The translations under genes were made by a program, and so were the position numbers. Below the pieces are notes generated by a model that saw only the letters and a list, made by a program, of their open reading frames with translations, made no database searches and had not been told where the DNA came from. Shown here one piece after another: positions 45,879 through 57,900 of a stretch of 64,000 bases of DNA. This stretch comes from Amyelois transitella (taxonomy: Eukaryota; Arthropoda; Insecta; Lepidoptera; Pyralidae), in NCBI RefSeq assembly GCF_032362555.1, contig NC_083510.1, positions 5,917,501-5,981,500 on the forward strand, in the 5' to 3' direction. The stretch's first letter is position 1; each line of letters opens with the position of its first letter.

Positions 45879-48877
45879 ATAAGTTGGTAAATACAATTAA
45901 TGATATAGATAATCTAAACCCAGCTCGATCTGTACAATGTGATACAAATGACCTTATTAAGTATTGTAATATAAATAAATCAGATTTTACCATCTTCTCA
46001 CAAAATATTAGAAGTATTTATTGTAATTTTGACGATTTCTTAGCAAACATTGCCCAACTGAACTTTCTACCGGATGTGTTATTGTTTACGGAATGTCGTC
46101 TTGACACCAGTAAACCGTTACCTACACTAAATAATTATAATTCTTATTTTACCACAAATCTACTCAACCAAAATGACGGTGTGGTGGTTTACATTAAAGA
46201 TAATATTAACAGTAAAGTCAAAGAAATAAAATTATTAGGAGCATCATGCTTACAGCTGGAAATATTTAATAATTTGGTACTATGTATCTATCGATCACCG
46301 TCGAATAAAAATACAGAAGATTTCACAAACTCTCTTAGTACCCATTTGGATTCACTTAACACTAATAAAAACGTTATTATTGCGGGAGACATAAATATTA
46401 ATATTTTATCAAAACCCTTAGAACCACCCCATAAGACCAAAAACAGAATTCATTATCTCGACATGCTATCTGCGTACGGTATACTACCCGGGCATACAAT
46501 AATAACTAGGCCAGTAACGAATTCGTGTATAGACCATTTTATGTTAAAAATTAATAATAATAAAGTATCAGCCTTTATAGCGGTCTTGAATACTACTATT
46601 ACAGATCATGCAACAACGTTTCTAAAAATATCTAAATCTAAACTCACAACAAATGCCTTAAAGACTAAAACTAACTTAAACTTCGAGATGGCTTTAAAAT
46701 ACCTGCAAGAAACACAGCTGTCTGATCTCCTTTTTAGTGACGACCCTTATTTTATCACGCATACGCTTATAGAAAAACTCATTGACTCCATAAAATATAA
46801 TACAGAAACCATTAATATTCCTAGTAGCAAACGCGTATTAAAACCCTGGATAACACCGGGTCTACTGAGATGTATCAGAAATCGAAATTCATTACAAAAA
46901 AAATCAAGAGACAATCCATTCGATGCAGTTTTAAAAATTACATACACCCGGTATAGGAACTTTTGCAACAACCTACTGAAAAAACTAAAGCGTAAATATG
47001 AAAGAAAACTGCTATCTGAATCCTTAAAGGACAATAAAATGCTTTGGAAAACCATAAAATCAATTACTCACACTAACAAAAAATCTAAACCTAATTCAGA
47101 ATTACTTAATTTAAAAACAACACCTACTGAATCAGCAAACTTTGTTAACGAATATTTTTCTACAATAGGAAAACGACTTGCTAAGAAAATATCAGATAAC
47201 AGTGACAAAACAGACCTAAATAACTATATAAACAGTCTACCTTCTCTGCAGCAATCATTTGTTTTGCTACCAACTGATAATGATGAAATAAACAGCATTA
47301 TTATGAGCCTAAAATCAGAAAGTGCTCCTGGTTGGGACAACATTTCAACAAAATACATAAAATATATAAAAAACCTGATCATTCCCATAATAACTCACCT
47401 TGCAAATCGCTGCTTTATCACTGGTACCTTTCCTGACCTTTTAAAAAAATCTATTACTATTCCTATACACAAAGGTGGTGATAGAGAGGATATAGGTAAC
47501 TATAGGCCTATTTCAATTCTACCAGTTATTTCAAAAATTTTAGAAAAGTTATTAAATAAAAGACTTCTTAATTATTTAGCAAAATTTAATATAATTTCTT
47601 CTAATCAATTTGGTTTTAGACAAGGCGTATCCACTGAGGATGCTGTAAAATCCTTAACTTCTATAATCTCCGAAACATTAGATAGAGGCGATAAATGCCT
47701 TACTGTATTTATAGACTTAAAAAATGCCTTTGACACCGTATCTATTCCCATCCTTATTAAAAAACTTGAAAGGCTAGGGATGCGTGGTAAACAGCTGTCC
47801 ATTTTTATAGATTATTTATCAAATAGGAAACAGAAAGTAAGGCTCGAAGGGACTTGTAGTGAGGAAGTTGGCTTATCGTTTGGCGTGCCTCAAGGTAGTG
47901 TCCTTGGCCCGACTCTGTTTCTGCTTTACATAAACGATCTTTGTAATAAAAAAATGAAAAATGCAAAAGTTTTCTCATACGCTGACGATACTGCAATCGT
48001 TTTTAGAGCAGAATCTTGGATGAGTGTCAAGGAAGAAACTGAAAAGGGCATGTCAACAGTAGCTAAGTGGCTAAAAAATAATCTTCTCACACTAAATACG
48101 AAAAAAACTAATTATGTGTGTTTTTCTATAATCAATGCTTCCCAGCCTAGTAACGACTTCAAAATTAAAATTCACTCATGTAACATTATATCTACAAATC
48201 AATGTAATTGCCCAGCTATTGATAAAATGACACAGGTGAAATACCTGGGTGTTATATTGGATCAAAGGTTGTCCTGGTATCCTCAAATAGAACTCATTTC
48301 CTCGAGAATCAGGAAGCTTATTTGGCTATTCAAGAGTTTGAGATATATAACCCCTAAAACCACTTTAATCAATGATTCCAAAACACCTAAAAATATATTA
48401 ACTACTGTGTATACATCTCTAGTCCAGTCTATTATTATCTATTGCATACCAGTGTGGGGAGGTGCGTATAAAACTCGATTCTTAGAAGTAGAGATAGCTC
48501 AAAGAAGACTATTAAAAGTAATGTTCTTTAAAAAAAGTCGTTTTTCTACCGAAGCGCTATATAAATTGAGTAATTTACTATCAGTCAGAAAATTATATAT
48601 TCTACAGCTGCTCCTTAAGAAGCATAAAACCGTATTGTATGATCCTGAAAAGTTAAGGAAGAGACGAAAACATAATGTCGTTGAGTTACCAATTACAAAA
48701 ACCCATTTTGCCAGTATTCAATATGATAAACGGTCTTGTTATCTATACAACAAAGCTAACAAACAACTAGAAATATACTCAAAACCTCAATATGTTGTAA
48801 AAGATATTCTAAATAGATGGCTATTGAATCTTACCTATTCTGAAGCGGAACTGTTCATGGATTATGTGGTTGCTTAA
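45875..48877 (+). CDS. LINE ORF2: AP-like endonuclease and reverse transcriptase, 1000 aa
   Basis: The endonuclease/exonuclease/phosphatase-type domain covers about residues 38-250: FSQNIRSI at about 39, LLFTECRLD at about 69, IIAGDININI at about 168, SCIDHFML at about 217 and TDHATTF at about 242. These supply the catalytic Asn, Glu, Asp and His. The reverse transcriptase covers about 490-790, with SAPGWDNIS, IPIHKGGDREDIGNYRPIS, GFRQGVSTEDA, FIDLKNAFDTV, GVPQGSVLGPTLF and the catalytic YADD. A typical C-terminal region follows (QVKYLGVILDQRLSW), with no RNase H. It cuts the target DNA and primes reverse transcription of its own RNA. All motifs are intact. It would be translated by reinitiation or a similar event after the upstream frame. 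Confidence 0.97.
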   Translation: MNKLVNTINDIDNLNPARSVQCDTNDLIKYCNINKSDFTIFSQNIRSIYCNFDDFLANIAQLNFLPDVLLFTECRLDTSKPLPTLNNYNSYFTTNLLNQNDGVVVYIKDNINSKVKEIKLLGASCLQLEIFNNLVLCIYRSPSNKNTEDFTNSLSTHLDSLNTNKNVIIAGDININILSKPLEPPHKTKNRIHYLDMLSAYGILPGHTIITRPVTNSCIDHFMLKINNNKVSAFIAVLNTTITDHATTFLKISKSKLTTNALKTKTNLNFEMALKYLQETQLSDLLFSDDPYFITHTLIEKLIDSIKYNTETINIPSSKRVLKPWITPGLLRCIRNRNSLQKKSRDNPFDAVLKITYTRYRNFCNNLLKKLKRKYERKLLSESLKDNKMLWKTIKSITHTNKKSKPNSELLNLKTTPTESANFVNEYFSTIGKRLAKKISDNSDKTDLNNYINSLPSLQQSFVLLPTDNDEINSIIMSLKSESAPGWDNISTKYIKYIKNLIIPIITHLANRCFITGTFPDLLKKSITIPIHKGGDREDIGNYRPISILPVISKILEKLLNKRLLNYLAKFNIISSNQFGFRQGVSTEDAVKSLTSIISETLDRGDKCLTVFIDLKNAFDTVSIPILIKKLERLGMRGKQLSIFIDYLSNRKQKVRLEGTCSEEVGLSFGVPQGSVLGPTLFLLYINDLCNKKMKNAKVFSYADDTAIVFRAESWMSVKEETEKGMSTVAKWLKNNLLTLNTKKTNYVCFSIINASQPSNDFKIKIHSCNIISTNQCNCPAIDKMTQVKYLGVILDQRLSWYPQIELISSRIRKLIWLFKSLRYITPKTTLINDSKTPKNILTTVYTSLVQSIIIYCIPVWGGAYKTRFLEVEIAQRRLLKVMFFKKSRFSTEALYKLSNLLSVRKLYILQLLLKKHKTVLYDPEKLRKRRKHNVVELPITKTHFASIQYDKRSCYLYNKANKQLEIYSKPQYVVKDILNRWLLNLTYSEAELFMDYVVA

Positions 48878-50278
48878 TAATAAGTTTTTGTATTCTTAGT
48901 TGATTTTATTTATTTTTTTGTAATTCAATACAAGTAACTAGATCATAATTACTGTTATGTTAATAAGAGGAGCGGAGCCTCCTGACACAGGCATCTTTTG
49001 ATAGCTTAAAAGGAGACTCCAACACCTAGTTATAAGATCATTATCTGTTTCAGAAAATAAAACATTTTTGATTTTGATTTTTTGATTTTGAAAGTGAGCA
49101 ACCGAACTCACATGAAATTGAAATTGCGCAATAAACTTTTTTTGATCAAGGCAAAATATATAAAAAATATATCATACATATGTTATGAATCTGTGATCCT
49201 GCCTAAGGTCCTTTGGATTAACTATTAGGGTGCCATTGAAATATATTCTTATTAGCATAATGGTAGAACTGTTGTAGTGGCCAATGAAACGACCCTTTTT
49301 TAAGTTTAAGTAGGTTATTAATAAAGGAAGCCCATCACTTTCATTAGAATAGAACCTTCTCTTCTTACGGGATTGTTTTCCGGGATACGACGTTTCCAGT
49401 GCCCCTGTCCACGAACATACCAAGTTCATACTATTTATTATAATATGCGGGAAATTCAAAATACCATTGTTTTTAAAGAAAATTATCTGACTGTCGACGG
49501 TGGTCTAGTAACTTATGTAGTACCTAACACTATTTTTTCTTATATTCGCAATTGACAAAATTAACACAACAGATCCATTAATTCCAGTAGTTCATTTCTA
49601 ATTATGGCGGAAACATATATCAATTAATTTTGAATTAGGTATGTGTGACCATATGGTGACATGTTTATGAAAATGTTAAGATTTAATGAAAAAAGTAAAA
49701 CTAATATTTTACTATATTTTTTATACTATTTTAATTTAATCTATCCGCACCGCATGTAGCATCCTACATTTAACAAACACCTATGTTTTGTTTTAATTTT
49801 TGCTAACAAATCGGCACTCACAACAATGGCGACGGTATACTATAGAGAAGATATAGAAGAATTTCAAATTGTTTACCTTGTAAAATACAATATTTACAAT
49901 GCTAACGTATTACCTAATATTCTCGTTGTAAGCATTCACATTAGTTGCATGAATGTGGGACAGTCAACCTCATCACAATATGACACTACCCTACATGGGC
50001 TCTTATGTCGCGGTAATAATTTACATTATTACAAAGAACTACTTAAATTCTGCCCGTAGTTTTGCCCGCGTAAAAAGTAGATAGTAATGGCTATACGTTT
50101 GTTGTCTGGTTGTGAATCGGTAATACGAGTGACTTTCTAGAGACCAGTCAAAAGTTTATGAATCTGATCAACTTCTCAAACAACTTGAGCGATCAGCTGA
50201 CGTCACTTTGCATAAATTCATACGACACAATATATTTTGCGTCCCATGTTCTACCAACAGTTATTCTGAAATACATAT

Positions 50279-51022
50279 AGGTACATACATAAAATTGCGC
50301 CTATTTCCCGGACGGGCAGGCAGAGACAAAATCTTTCTACTTGCCACGATCCCTTCATAATTTTTGTCATCTTATTAATTGCCATATTTCTTTGTTTTTT
50401 TTTTAAATGGTTTTTTAATCCTCTATATCGATTTAGCTAGTTCCATGTACTGTTGACTGTACACAGAGTAGGTAGGTTGCGGGTAGGTGTAAGGGCGCCG
50501 TGGAAGCCCCTTAATGCAGAGACAGCTCCGCTGGGACGCTATTGATCGTCATCCGCCGTCAGTGGCCGAGCGCCCCTATTGATTCGCCGCAATCTGCATG
50601 ATAACCCGCCTGGTTTCTCTACTACCCAACATATATTAGAACACATTATCGAATATATTATATTTGTACAAAACTTAAATTTGGCGGCAGAAAATTGTCG
50701 TCGATTAGATATATTTTTCAAATATAGTTTTTAAAGTTTATGGATTAGGTAGGTACTTATGCTAATTCCATTTTTATTTAGTTTAAAAACAGTAACGATC
50801 TGCTGGTAGTTTTCGCTATGTGTGATAAACTACTTTACGAAGTTTATCCTGTACAATTATATTCCTATTTGAAGCTTTTCTAATAGGTAGGTACTTACTC
50901 GTATATTTTTGATATTTGTTTACTGTTTAAAAATTTGGATATAGAGAATACATACATACATACATAAAATCACGCCTCTTTCCCGGAGGGGTAGGCAGAG
51001 ACTACCTCTTTCCACTTGCCAA
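50279..51022 (-). repeat. Two LINE family B 3' end fragments (50279-50365 and 50948-51022)
   Basis: Both begin with CATACATAAAAT and contain the TTTCCCGGA..GG.AGGCAGAGAC block followed by CTTTC(T/C)ACTTGCCA. Each is a short 5'-truncated insertion. The 580 bases between them include a GC-richer stretch (50470-50610) with no gene I can support. Confidence 0.6.
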
Positions 51023-54000
51023 GAATAAGGATATTGTTATCTATATTATCTATTCATTGATATAGAGAATCATGCAAGAAATGTTAGATTTATTAGTTTA
51101 TTAGCGATATAAGGTCGGTAGATCAGTAATAGTTGCATAAAATAAAAAAAAAGTGAATTAATTATACGACATATTGAATTCGCGAAATAATTTTGCGAAA
51201 CTACTTACTAAGATTTACTAGTTGGGTGGTTCAAAATGCTGAAACGTCGATATCACGCTCGTTCGTTGCGGTGTATTACTATTATTTTGCGCTTACGAGT
51301 ATGTAGTGAAACTGTTGTGCAATAAATTAATTTAGGTATCGAAATTAGCCGTAAACATTGTGTTTTTTAAAGAAATAATAAGTATGAATGAATCTCTCTC
51401 TTCAAAGCGATTCCTGAATGCATTCCCAGCAGCATCGAAGTTCGGAGTTACCCAAAAAGGATAATAAAACTGCTTTCTATCTAACTTTGTCTGCCTTTTA
51501 ACAACCTATCTTGGGTAATTGTCATTCACTTTTTATAAGTGATTTTGATATTAGTTTTTTTGTTTCATTCCGAACTTTATTTACAGAAAGACACACAATT
51601 GTTATTTTATTTTACACCGGAAAATTATGCTCAAATAATCATGGATCTAAGTTATTTAAATATACGCATTTGGGTTATACCATAGAGTGACTTTGGCACC
51701 GTATCATCATCATATATCTGAATAAATAAGGAGAAATATGAAACTTGGCATCATGTTGAAACTTGGCTGCCCGTATTCAAGCTGGCCAAATGTTCCGGGG
51801 TTCAATTCCCAGTAGACTAGTAGTGCCATCTCGGAACGGAGTGCTAACGAACGTATTACTTATTAATTTCATCTTTGGAATGCTCCAACGCTTTGGAGTT
51901 GGTAGAATTACTAGTGCCCTTTGAAATAAAATTTTATATTGATAAAGTTTAATTTAATATTAACTCAGGAATTGCAAACCGATGTTGCAATTGACATCTT
52001 ATGACTGTTATAAAAATTTATCAAATAAGTTCATGACATGTGTGTAAATCCCTACCCGGGTTCTTCACGGCTTTTATATTATGCTGTCTTCGGCTGATTA
52101 CGTGCCTGGAAGCCAACAGCTGATAATGAAATCAGGAATACGTCGATCTGCTATGACGAAATAGAAGCAATGTCAATCAATACGACCAAAACTTTATTTA
52201 ATTGCAAAATTTATAGGTAAGTATTCATTTTCTTCTTTCTTCATTCATCTGATTTTACGAAAGTCATCACTGGGATAAAATACAAATGAAACTTTCGAGA
52301 GAAGTCTTCTAAAACTTGGTGACTGTATCACCGAGCGTTTCATTCAAATTAAACCCCTCAGTCTCCGGCTTCTGTGCGCATGTCCGTTACATCTACAGGG
52401 CGTTTCAGACACTAGTTATGGTTGAAGTACGCTTGTTTACAGTGCGAGTAACAAAACCCGAAGTTAGGCACGAGACTAAATAAAAAACGTGAACGTTAGA
52501 CGTTGATGCGATGCGACGTTTAGCGACGGTCATTCAAGTAAAAAAGCGTGATAAGTAATTGTCTGCTTGTAGGTATAATCAGTGGCAGATACACAGCACA
52601 TTGAAATCATAGGGGTTGCAGTTGACTGTATCTACCAAGCCTGAATAACCACTTTCTTAATTATCCTACGGACAGGATACATTCTCGTAAAAAAATATAT
52701 TCTTTTATTTAGAAAACAAGTTGAAGTTATCCCACGCCTTGTATTTCCGTCACTTTCGAATAGAACCACTCCCATGAATATCATAAAAAGGCAACTAAAT
52801 GATAGGCGTATAAAGTTGGAATTCCTCTTCTAGGCGATGTGCTAGCAACCTGTTACTTTTTGAATCTCAATTACATAATGAAGCCATTCAGCTGAATGTG
52901 GCCTTGCAGTCTTTTCGAGACTGTTGGTTCTTCTACCCTGCAAAGGATATAGACGTGACTATATGTACGCACATATGTATGCAGTTCCGTAGCAGAAGTA
53001 CGAGTAGTAGAATCATAAATATAAACTTAAATAATTCCCATTTAATTTTTGACGATCTAGGCTACTTCAGTCGGGTGGTTTCCGGTAATTTAATAGGACC
53101 ACTCTATCTCTTTTCCATAGATGTCACAAAAGGCAACTAAGGGAATAGCCATTCATCTAGTGCAAGCTTCCATGCTGGTCTGTTAGTGTCGAAAAACACG
53201 GTGCTGCTTCATTTAGGTTAAATATATTTTTTTGCAAAAAAACACAACATGATCACACATCTTCCCGTGTAGATTTTAAAAGTCAGTGAAGAGAAAGGCT
53301 GATTAACTTGGGATTTTTCTTTCAGGCGACGGACTTCTAACCTGTCATTATCTGAATCTCAATTCCATCATAAAGCTATCCAGCTGGACCTTTCTCTTGT
53401 GGCATTTCAGTCTTTTCGAGGCTGTTGGCTCTCTATTCCCCGTCAAAACTGCATTACATGACCGCGCTGTATGAACATACCTACCTTGACATCTGTTAAC
53501 TTGAAAAGTTAGGAAAATCGCATCAGGCAATTTTTTGCAAAAAAATATCCTGGCAAATTACTCCGTCGTGTATACTGCTTAAAGTCATGTGCAATGCACG
53601 CAACGCAATATCCGTGTTGGCCAAGAAGGAAATGCAATTTTCATTTAAATAATTAGAAACAAATGTACTCCTAGTTAGAGATCTAATTTTTTGTTCAAAT
53701 TAAATAAACTTGAGTTAAAGAGAAAATAATCTTATTAATTAAACATTTTCGTGCAAATAAAATTTTCGGTAAGTACCTATCTATGTTATGTTATGTACAC
53801 CATTAAATCAATAAATTATGAAAAACATCATACAATAAGGTTGGGTATGCATAAACCTCAAATAAGCAGTACCTAAGTATCAACAAAATTTTAAAGTAAA
53901 ATATATATGACAATGTAGTGAAAAAAATACAACGATCTTCATTTTGTAGTTTATTCGATGAAAGTTTGCGGAGGTCTATCGGGCGAAGGACGAAGGGCGC

Positions 54001-54299
54001 GGGTGGTGCGCCACATGACTACAGGCGATGTGGGTCACTGCCGCCTACGCGCAATTCGATAAAACTTTGCAAGTAGCTATCTACCACATGAATACAGCGC
54101 AAACATTCGTCGTAAATCGTCAAACTCCTTATAGTACACTTAACACCCACATCGACTTCCGTTACATTTGAAAGTAACATCAAAAACCTGCGGAAACTTA
54201 TACTTGAAAATTATTTTCAGTAACGACTTTCAATATAACAAAACTCAAGGTTATAACTGAAATGAAGTACCAAGTTTTTGCTGATCTCTGGTTTTGTAT
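51023..54299. other. Gene-free stretch upstream of the Tyr-rich gene
   Basis: AT-rich except for a GC-richer block at about 53965-54060 (GGGCGCGGGTGGTGCGCC), which may be an upstream regulatory element. Diverged family A copies are listed separately. Confidence 0.45.
52758..53446 (+). repeat. Two diverged SINE-like family A copies in tandem
   Basis: Copy one is 52758-52980 (GCTGAATGTGGCCTTGCAGT, then GATATAGACGTGACTATATG). Copy two is 53090-53446, with the same order of blocks interrupted by about 120 unrelated bases (53156-53280) and lacking the tail. Confidence 0.6.
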
Positions 54300-54909
54300 C
54301 CAGTGAAAGTGTGTAACTAACTAATTAATAGTGCAAAGTATCGATCAATCGTTTCACCATGGTTCTAAATATAAAATTCCGTCGAGGAAGACAAAGTTCG
54401 CGCGCAATACGGGCGCAGGCAGGTAGCAGGGCGGGCGGCGGCGGTGCGGTGCGGCGGCGGCGGCGTATCGATTCCGCGGCGCCTTCAGTCGGCGTCCGTC
54501 GAGCGCCGCGCTGCGCCGAGCCGCCGGCGAGCGGGCGTCGCCCCTCCCCGGCCCGCGCCCCCGACTTCATCGAATATCTCCTCGTCGCCGGCAAACTCGA
54601 ACGACCTCTTTTCGCTAACTAACGTCGCATCCGCGTCGACTCCCGCCGCGAAACTGCGCTCGATCTACGCGACTCGCCGTCACGTCGGGTCTCGGCGCCA
54701 ATTCACTTTTTGAATTTAGTCGTTCTTGATCTTTTTGGTATCGAGCAGATCGATAAAATTTGAAACTGATGATGATTTTAGAGAAAGTTGGATCGTGTAA
54801 ATGATAGTCGGGTAGTCGTAGAGCGAGCATCGAGTGATGTGGCGGTGGGCGTCAGGTCGAGGATGGAAGGTGTCGCTGGTCGCGCTGGGAGGCGCGTAGG
54901 GTCCGCGCC
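54300..54909 (+). promoter_or_regulatory. GC-rich promoter/5' leader region of the Tyr-rich gene
   Basis: From about 54375 to 54700 the sequence is very GC- and CpG-rich (runs such as GGCGGCGGCGGTGCGG), in sharp contrast to the AT-rich flanks. It precedes the 54910 ATG. A TCAGT initiator-like motif lies at 54486-54490. GC-rich open frames on both strands here look like by-products of composition. Transcription start sites cannot be fixed by eye. Confidence 0.5.
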
Positions 54910-57900
54910 ATGGACTGCTGTAACTACGGCGAGTACCGCGGGCTCGCGCACGGCCAGTACGCGGGTTGGGAGGGCTACTCGCCGTACGCGCCGCTGCCGT
55001 ACGCGCCGTACTCGCAGTACTACGCGCCGCACGCGCACGATCCGTACGCGCGCTACTACCGTTACGATTACCCGCACCATTTGCACCACAATGAGCATGT
55101 CATGCCAATGGGTTGGTATTTTCATACTTTATACTCTGTAATTATTAATAGTTAGATTTGTTAGTTAATACTAGAATGATAGATTCTCTGGGCTTAACCG
55201 TCGTGGGAACGAGATCTATACTATATTTAATCGATATCGATTCAGTTAATCCCGTTAACAACTATAAGTAGATTTTTTATCAGTCACTATTAAGTTTAAA
55301 CATTTAATTATTTTTAAGACTTCTGAAAGTTATTTTTATTTGTATTTATTTATAAGTTAGAGAAGAAATCAACAAGTTAACAAGCGTTAAAATTCACACT
55401 TAGGTACCACCTGGGCACCTACCACTAAAGTTTTAACTACAACCGATTAAAAAAGGAGAAGATGTTCGATTCCAATATTGAAACTATCGTTAATATCCTA
55501 TTTACTATTATTCGCTGCGTAAGCGTCTAGCCGCGGACAAGTACTCTATAAATTAAAAACTTCTAAGTACTTAACTTACTATTGTAACACACTAAGAATA
55601 AATTTTGAAAAAAAAAGTTTTATTCAATTTTATATATTTATAAACTGTACGTTATTTTGAGAATAATAATATGTCAGTGATGGTCAATCTATCATTAATG
55701 ATGGCCACACAAAGCAGGACTGCAAAACAGAAAATCGAATAGTTGTACATGTACGCAGTCCTAATTCCTTGAGCCTAATTGAATTATAAGCATCGTAGTA
55801 AAGTATACATTACGGTAATCGCGAAGGCACGCCGTCGCGTTGCTCGGGAAATTTGTTTACCAATACCAGAGAGATAGGAATGTGCGCATGGCGCGAGGCG
55901 GCAGTCTGAACAATGAAGTATGAAGTAAGAATTAATGTTTACGTTTGGGCGGATTTCTCGGCGTCTACGTCACGTGTCGATGGAGGGGAGGGGTGCGCCA
56001 CAGGTGGTCGCCCCTCCCCTCTTCGCGATTGATCGCCCGCACAGCCACTCTACATATTGACCGGGGTTCTAACACCCGCGTCGCGATTCACTGCAAACTC
56101 CGTGTACAGTTCACGACGAGTAAATATGGGCACAGGAACTTATCCTATACCATATAACTAGGAACTTATCGAATATCCTACACTGGGTTTTGACTTTGAA
56201 TTCATTCGCATCGTATTAGTTGGAGATTGTGCGCATGATTCTGAGTTATTCAAGCCTATAAATAAAATGTCGTTATTTTCAAATGTTAGAAAAACTACGT
56301 CAACTAGGTATTTTTATTTTAGTTACATTATATTGAGAATATTAGGCAAATAAAATAAGGAAATAAGGTAAAGGAAAGTTAGATAACTATCCTTTTCATT
56401 TATTCAATTTAACTGAACCGTGACCTCTTCTTTCTCCTGGCGTTAGTTCTGGTTACATCGTCACCTAAAAGTGCCAAAAGAATTATATTATGTCAGATAA
56501 ACCTGTATGTATATTTTCACTTTGGTAGATGGCTTTTGATAAAATCCATGCCTCGTATATTCTTATGTCCATGTATGAAGTACCTACTAAACATACATAC
56601 ATATAATCACGTCTATATCCCTTGCGAGGTAGACAGAGCCAACAGACTTGAAAAGACTGATAGGCCACGTTCAGCTTCAGCTTTAAGATAGAATTGAGAT
56701 TCAAATAGTGACAGGCTGCTAGCCTATCACCTAAAAGAAGAATCTCAAGTTTATAAGAATCCCATTGTCCCTCTTACGACATCCATGGGAAAGAGATGGA
56801 GTGGTCTTATTTTTTTTCTATTGGTGCCGGGAACCACACGGCACCACTATACTACTTTATAACTTTTCAAACTTAGTTTATAGTAAGATTGGTGGCGTCT
56901 CACTATAAGCTTGCCTCAGGTTATAAAAAAAACCTTTTACCATTTCACAGACAACATTTTAAGATAGCCTAATGGTCGTAAACAAAATGAAACATAATGT
57001 TGTTTACTTCTTCTGAATTCAGCGTGTCGATGAGGAAACCGTCAATCTCCGATTAATGAATATGTAGATGAAGTTTTTCACGCAGTTAAGCGCGTTATGA
57101 AACAATTTTTATTATAATTTCTATCGTAGATGGCGCTATGTTGTGATTTTGTCGCCGTCTGAATGTCATGAAATAAGAATATTGTTTAAGGAAAAGTTTT
57201 TATAGTTGCTAACTGAAGACCAGGCAAGCTTCACGGTTTAAGGTTTCGTTTTTGTAAAATAATAAAATTAGAATTGTTTATTTTTCGTTATTGTTTATTG
57301 TCAAAGACAGCATATTAATTTTTGTCTCATTGAGTACCTAAACTATGAAGCGTTAAAACACCCAGTCTACTGTAAGCGACATAAAGTATACCTTATACCA
57401 GTGTGTGTACCTAGAAATTACACCTTTATTCTTCCCAAAAATCCTATGCAGCATTGGCATACTACGGATCGTTGCGTCCTTGACAGAGCCGGGATTTCTG
57501 GCAACATGAAAATATTGCGGGCTATAAATTAACCACGAGCGATCCCCTGCGATATAATAATGTTAATATTTCATTTACCCTCACATCCCTTTACAACGTT
57601 ACCCGTTATTTCGGTGGGAAGATTAGATAGGAACATAGTATTTCTTGGGAGCGTAGGCACATTATGTAGGTGGTCAGACCACCTTAAAGTTCAGAGTTAA
57701 CCACTACAGATGTTTTTTGGAGAGGCCTACATTCAACGTGGATTTCTGGTGTCTGAGATAGACATATTATTAACAAAAAAATGTTAAATTTTACTTCAAA
57801 CTAAACAATTTTCAATTGTGTTTTTGATTTTGACGCGAAATACAAAGAATACCTACGCGCTGCGATCAGATCTTAAAATCGATTCATATTCAAAATTTAA

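Larger units (their letters stand above)
44928..49090 (+). mobile_element. 5'-truncated non-LTR retrotransposon (Jockey/CR1-like group) with intact ORF2
   Basis: The insertion starts inside ORF1 near 44928-44945. It continues through ORF1's C-terminus, an intervening open frame and an intact ORF2, then a short 3' region ending in repeated TTTTGAT units (about 49062-49090). This simple-repeat tail is typical of this LINE group. The 3' region contains AGGAGCGGAGCCTCCT, a short hairpin. ORF2 has no stop or frameshift over 1000 codons, so the copy is young. No clear target-site duplication was found by eye. Clade assignment within the Jockey/CR1/L2/Daphne-type elements needs a reverse-transcriptase tree. 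Confidence 0.93.

Noticed and set aside
49172..49459. 95-codon minus-strand ORF (KQSRKKRRFYSNESDG)
   Set aside because: It looks partly coding-like, but there are no splice partners, no recognised family, and it is adjacent to a LINE tail.
49826..50059. 77-codon ORF with good start context (MATVYYREDIEEFQ)
   Set aside because: No known domain, no splice or promoter support, and AT-rich codon use. It could be a small gene but cannot be supported.
54325..54713. Several 87-89 codon ORFs on both strands
   Set aside because: They are Arg/Ala/Pro-rich translations of a GC-rich leader; overlapping frames on both strands are open only because of composition.
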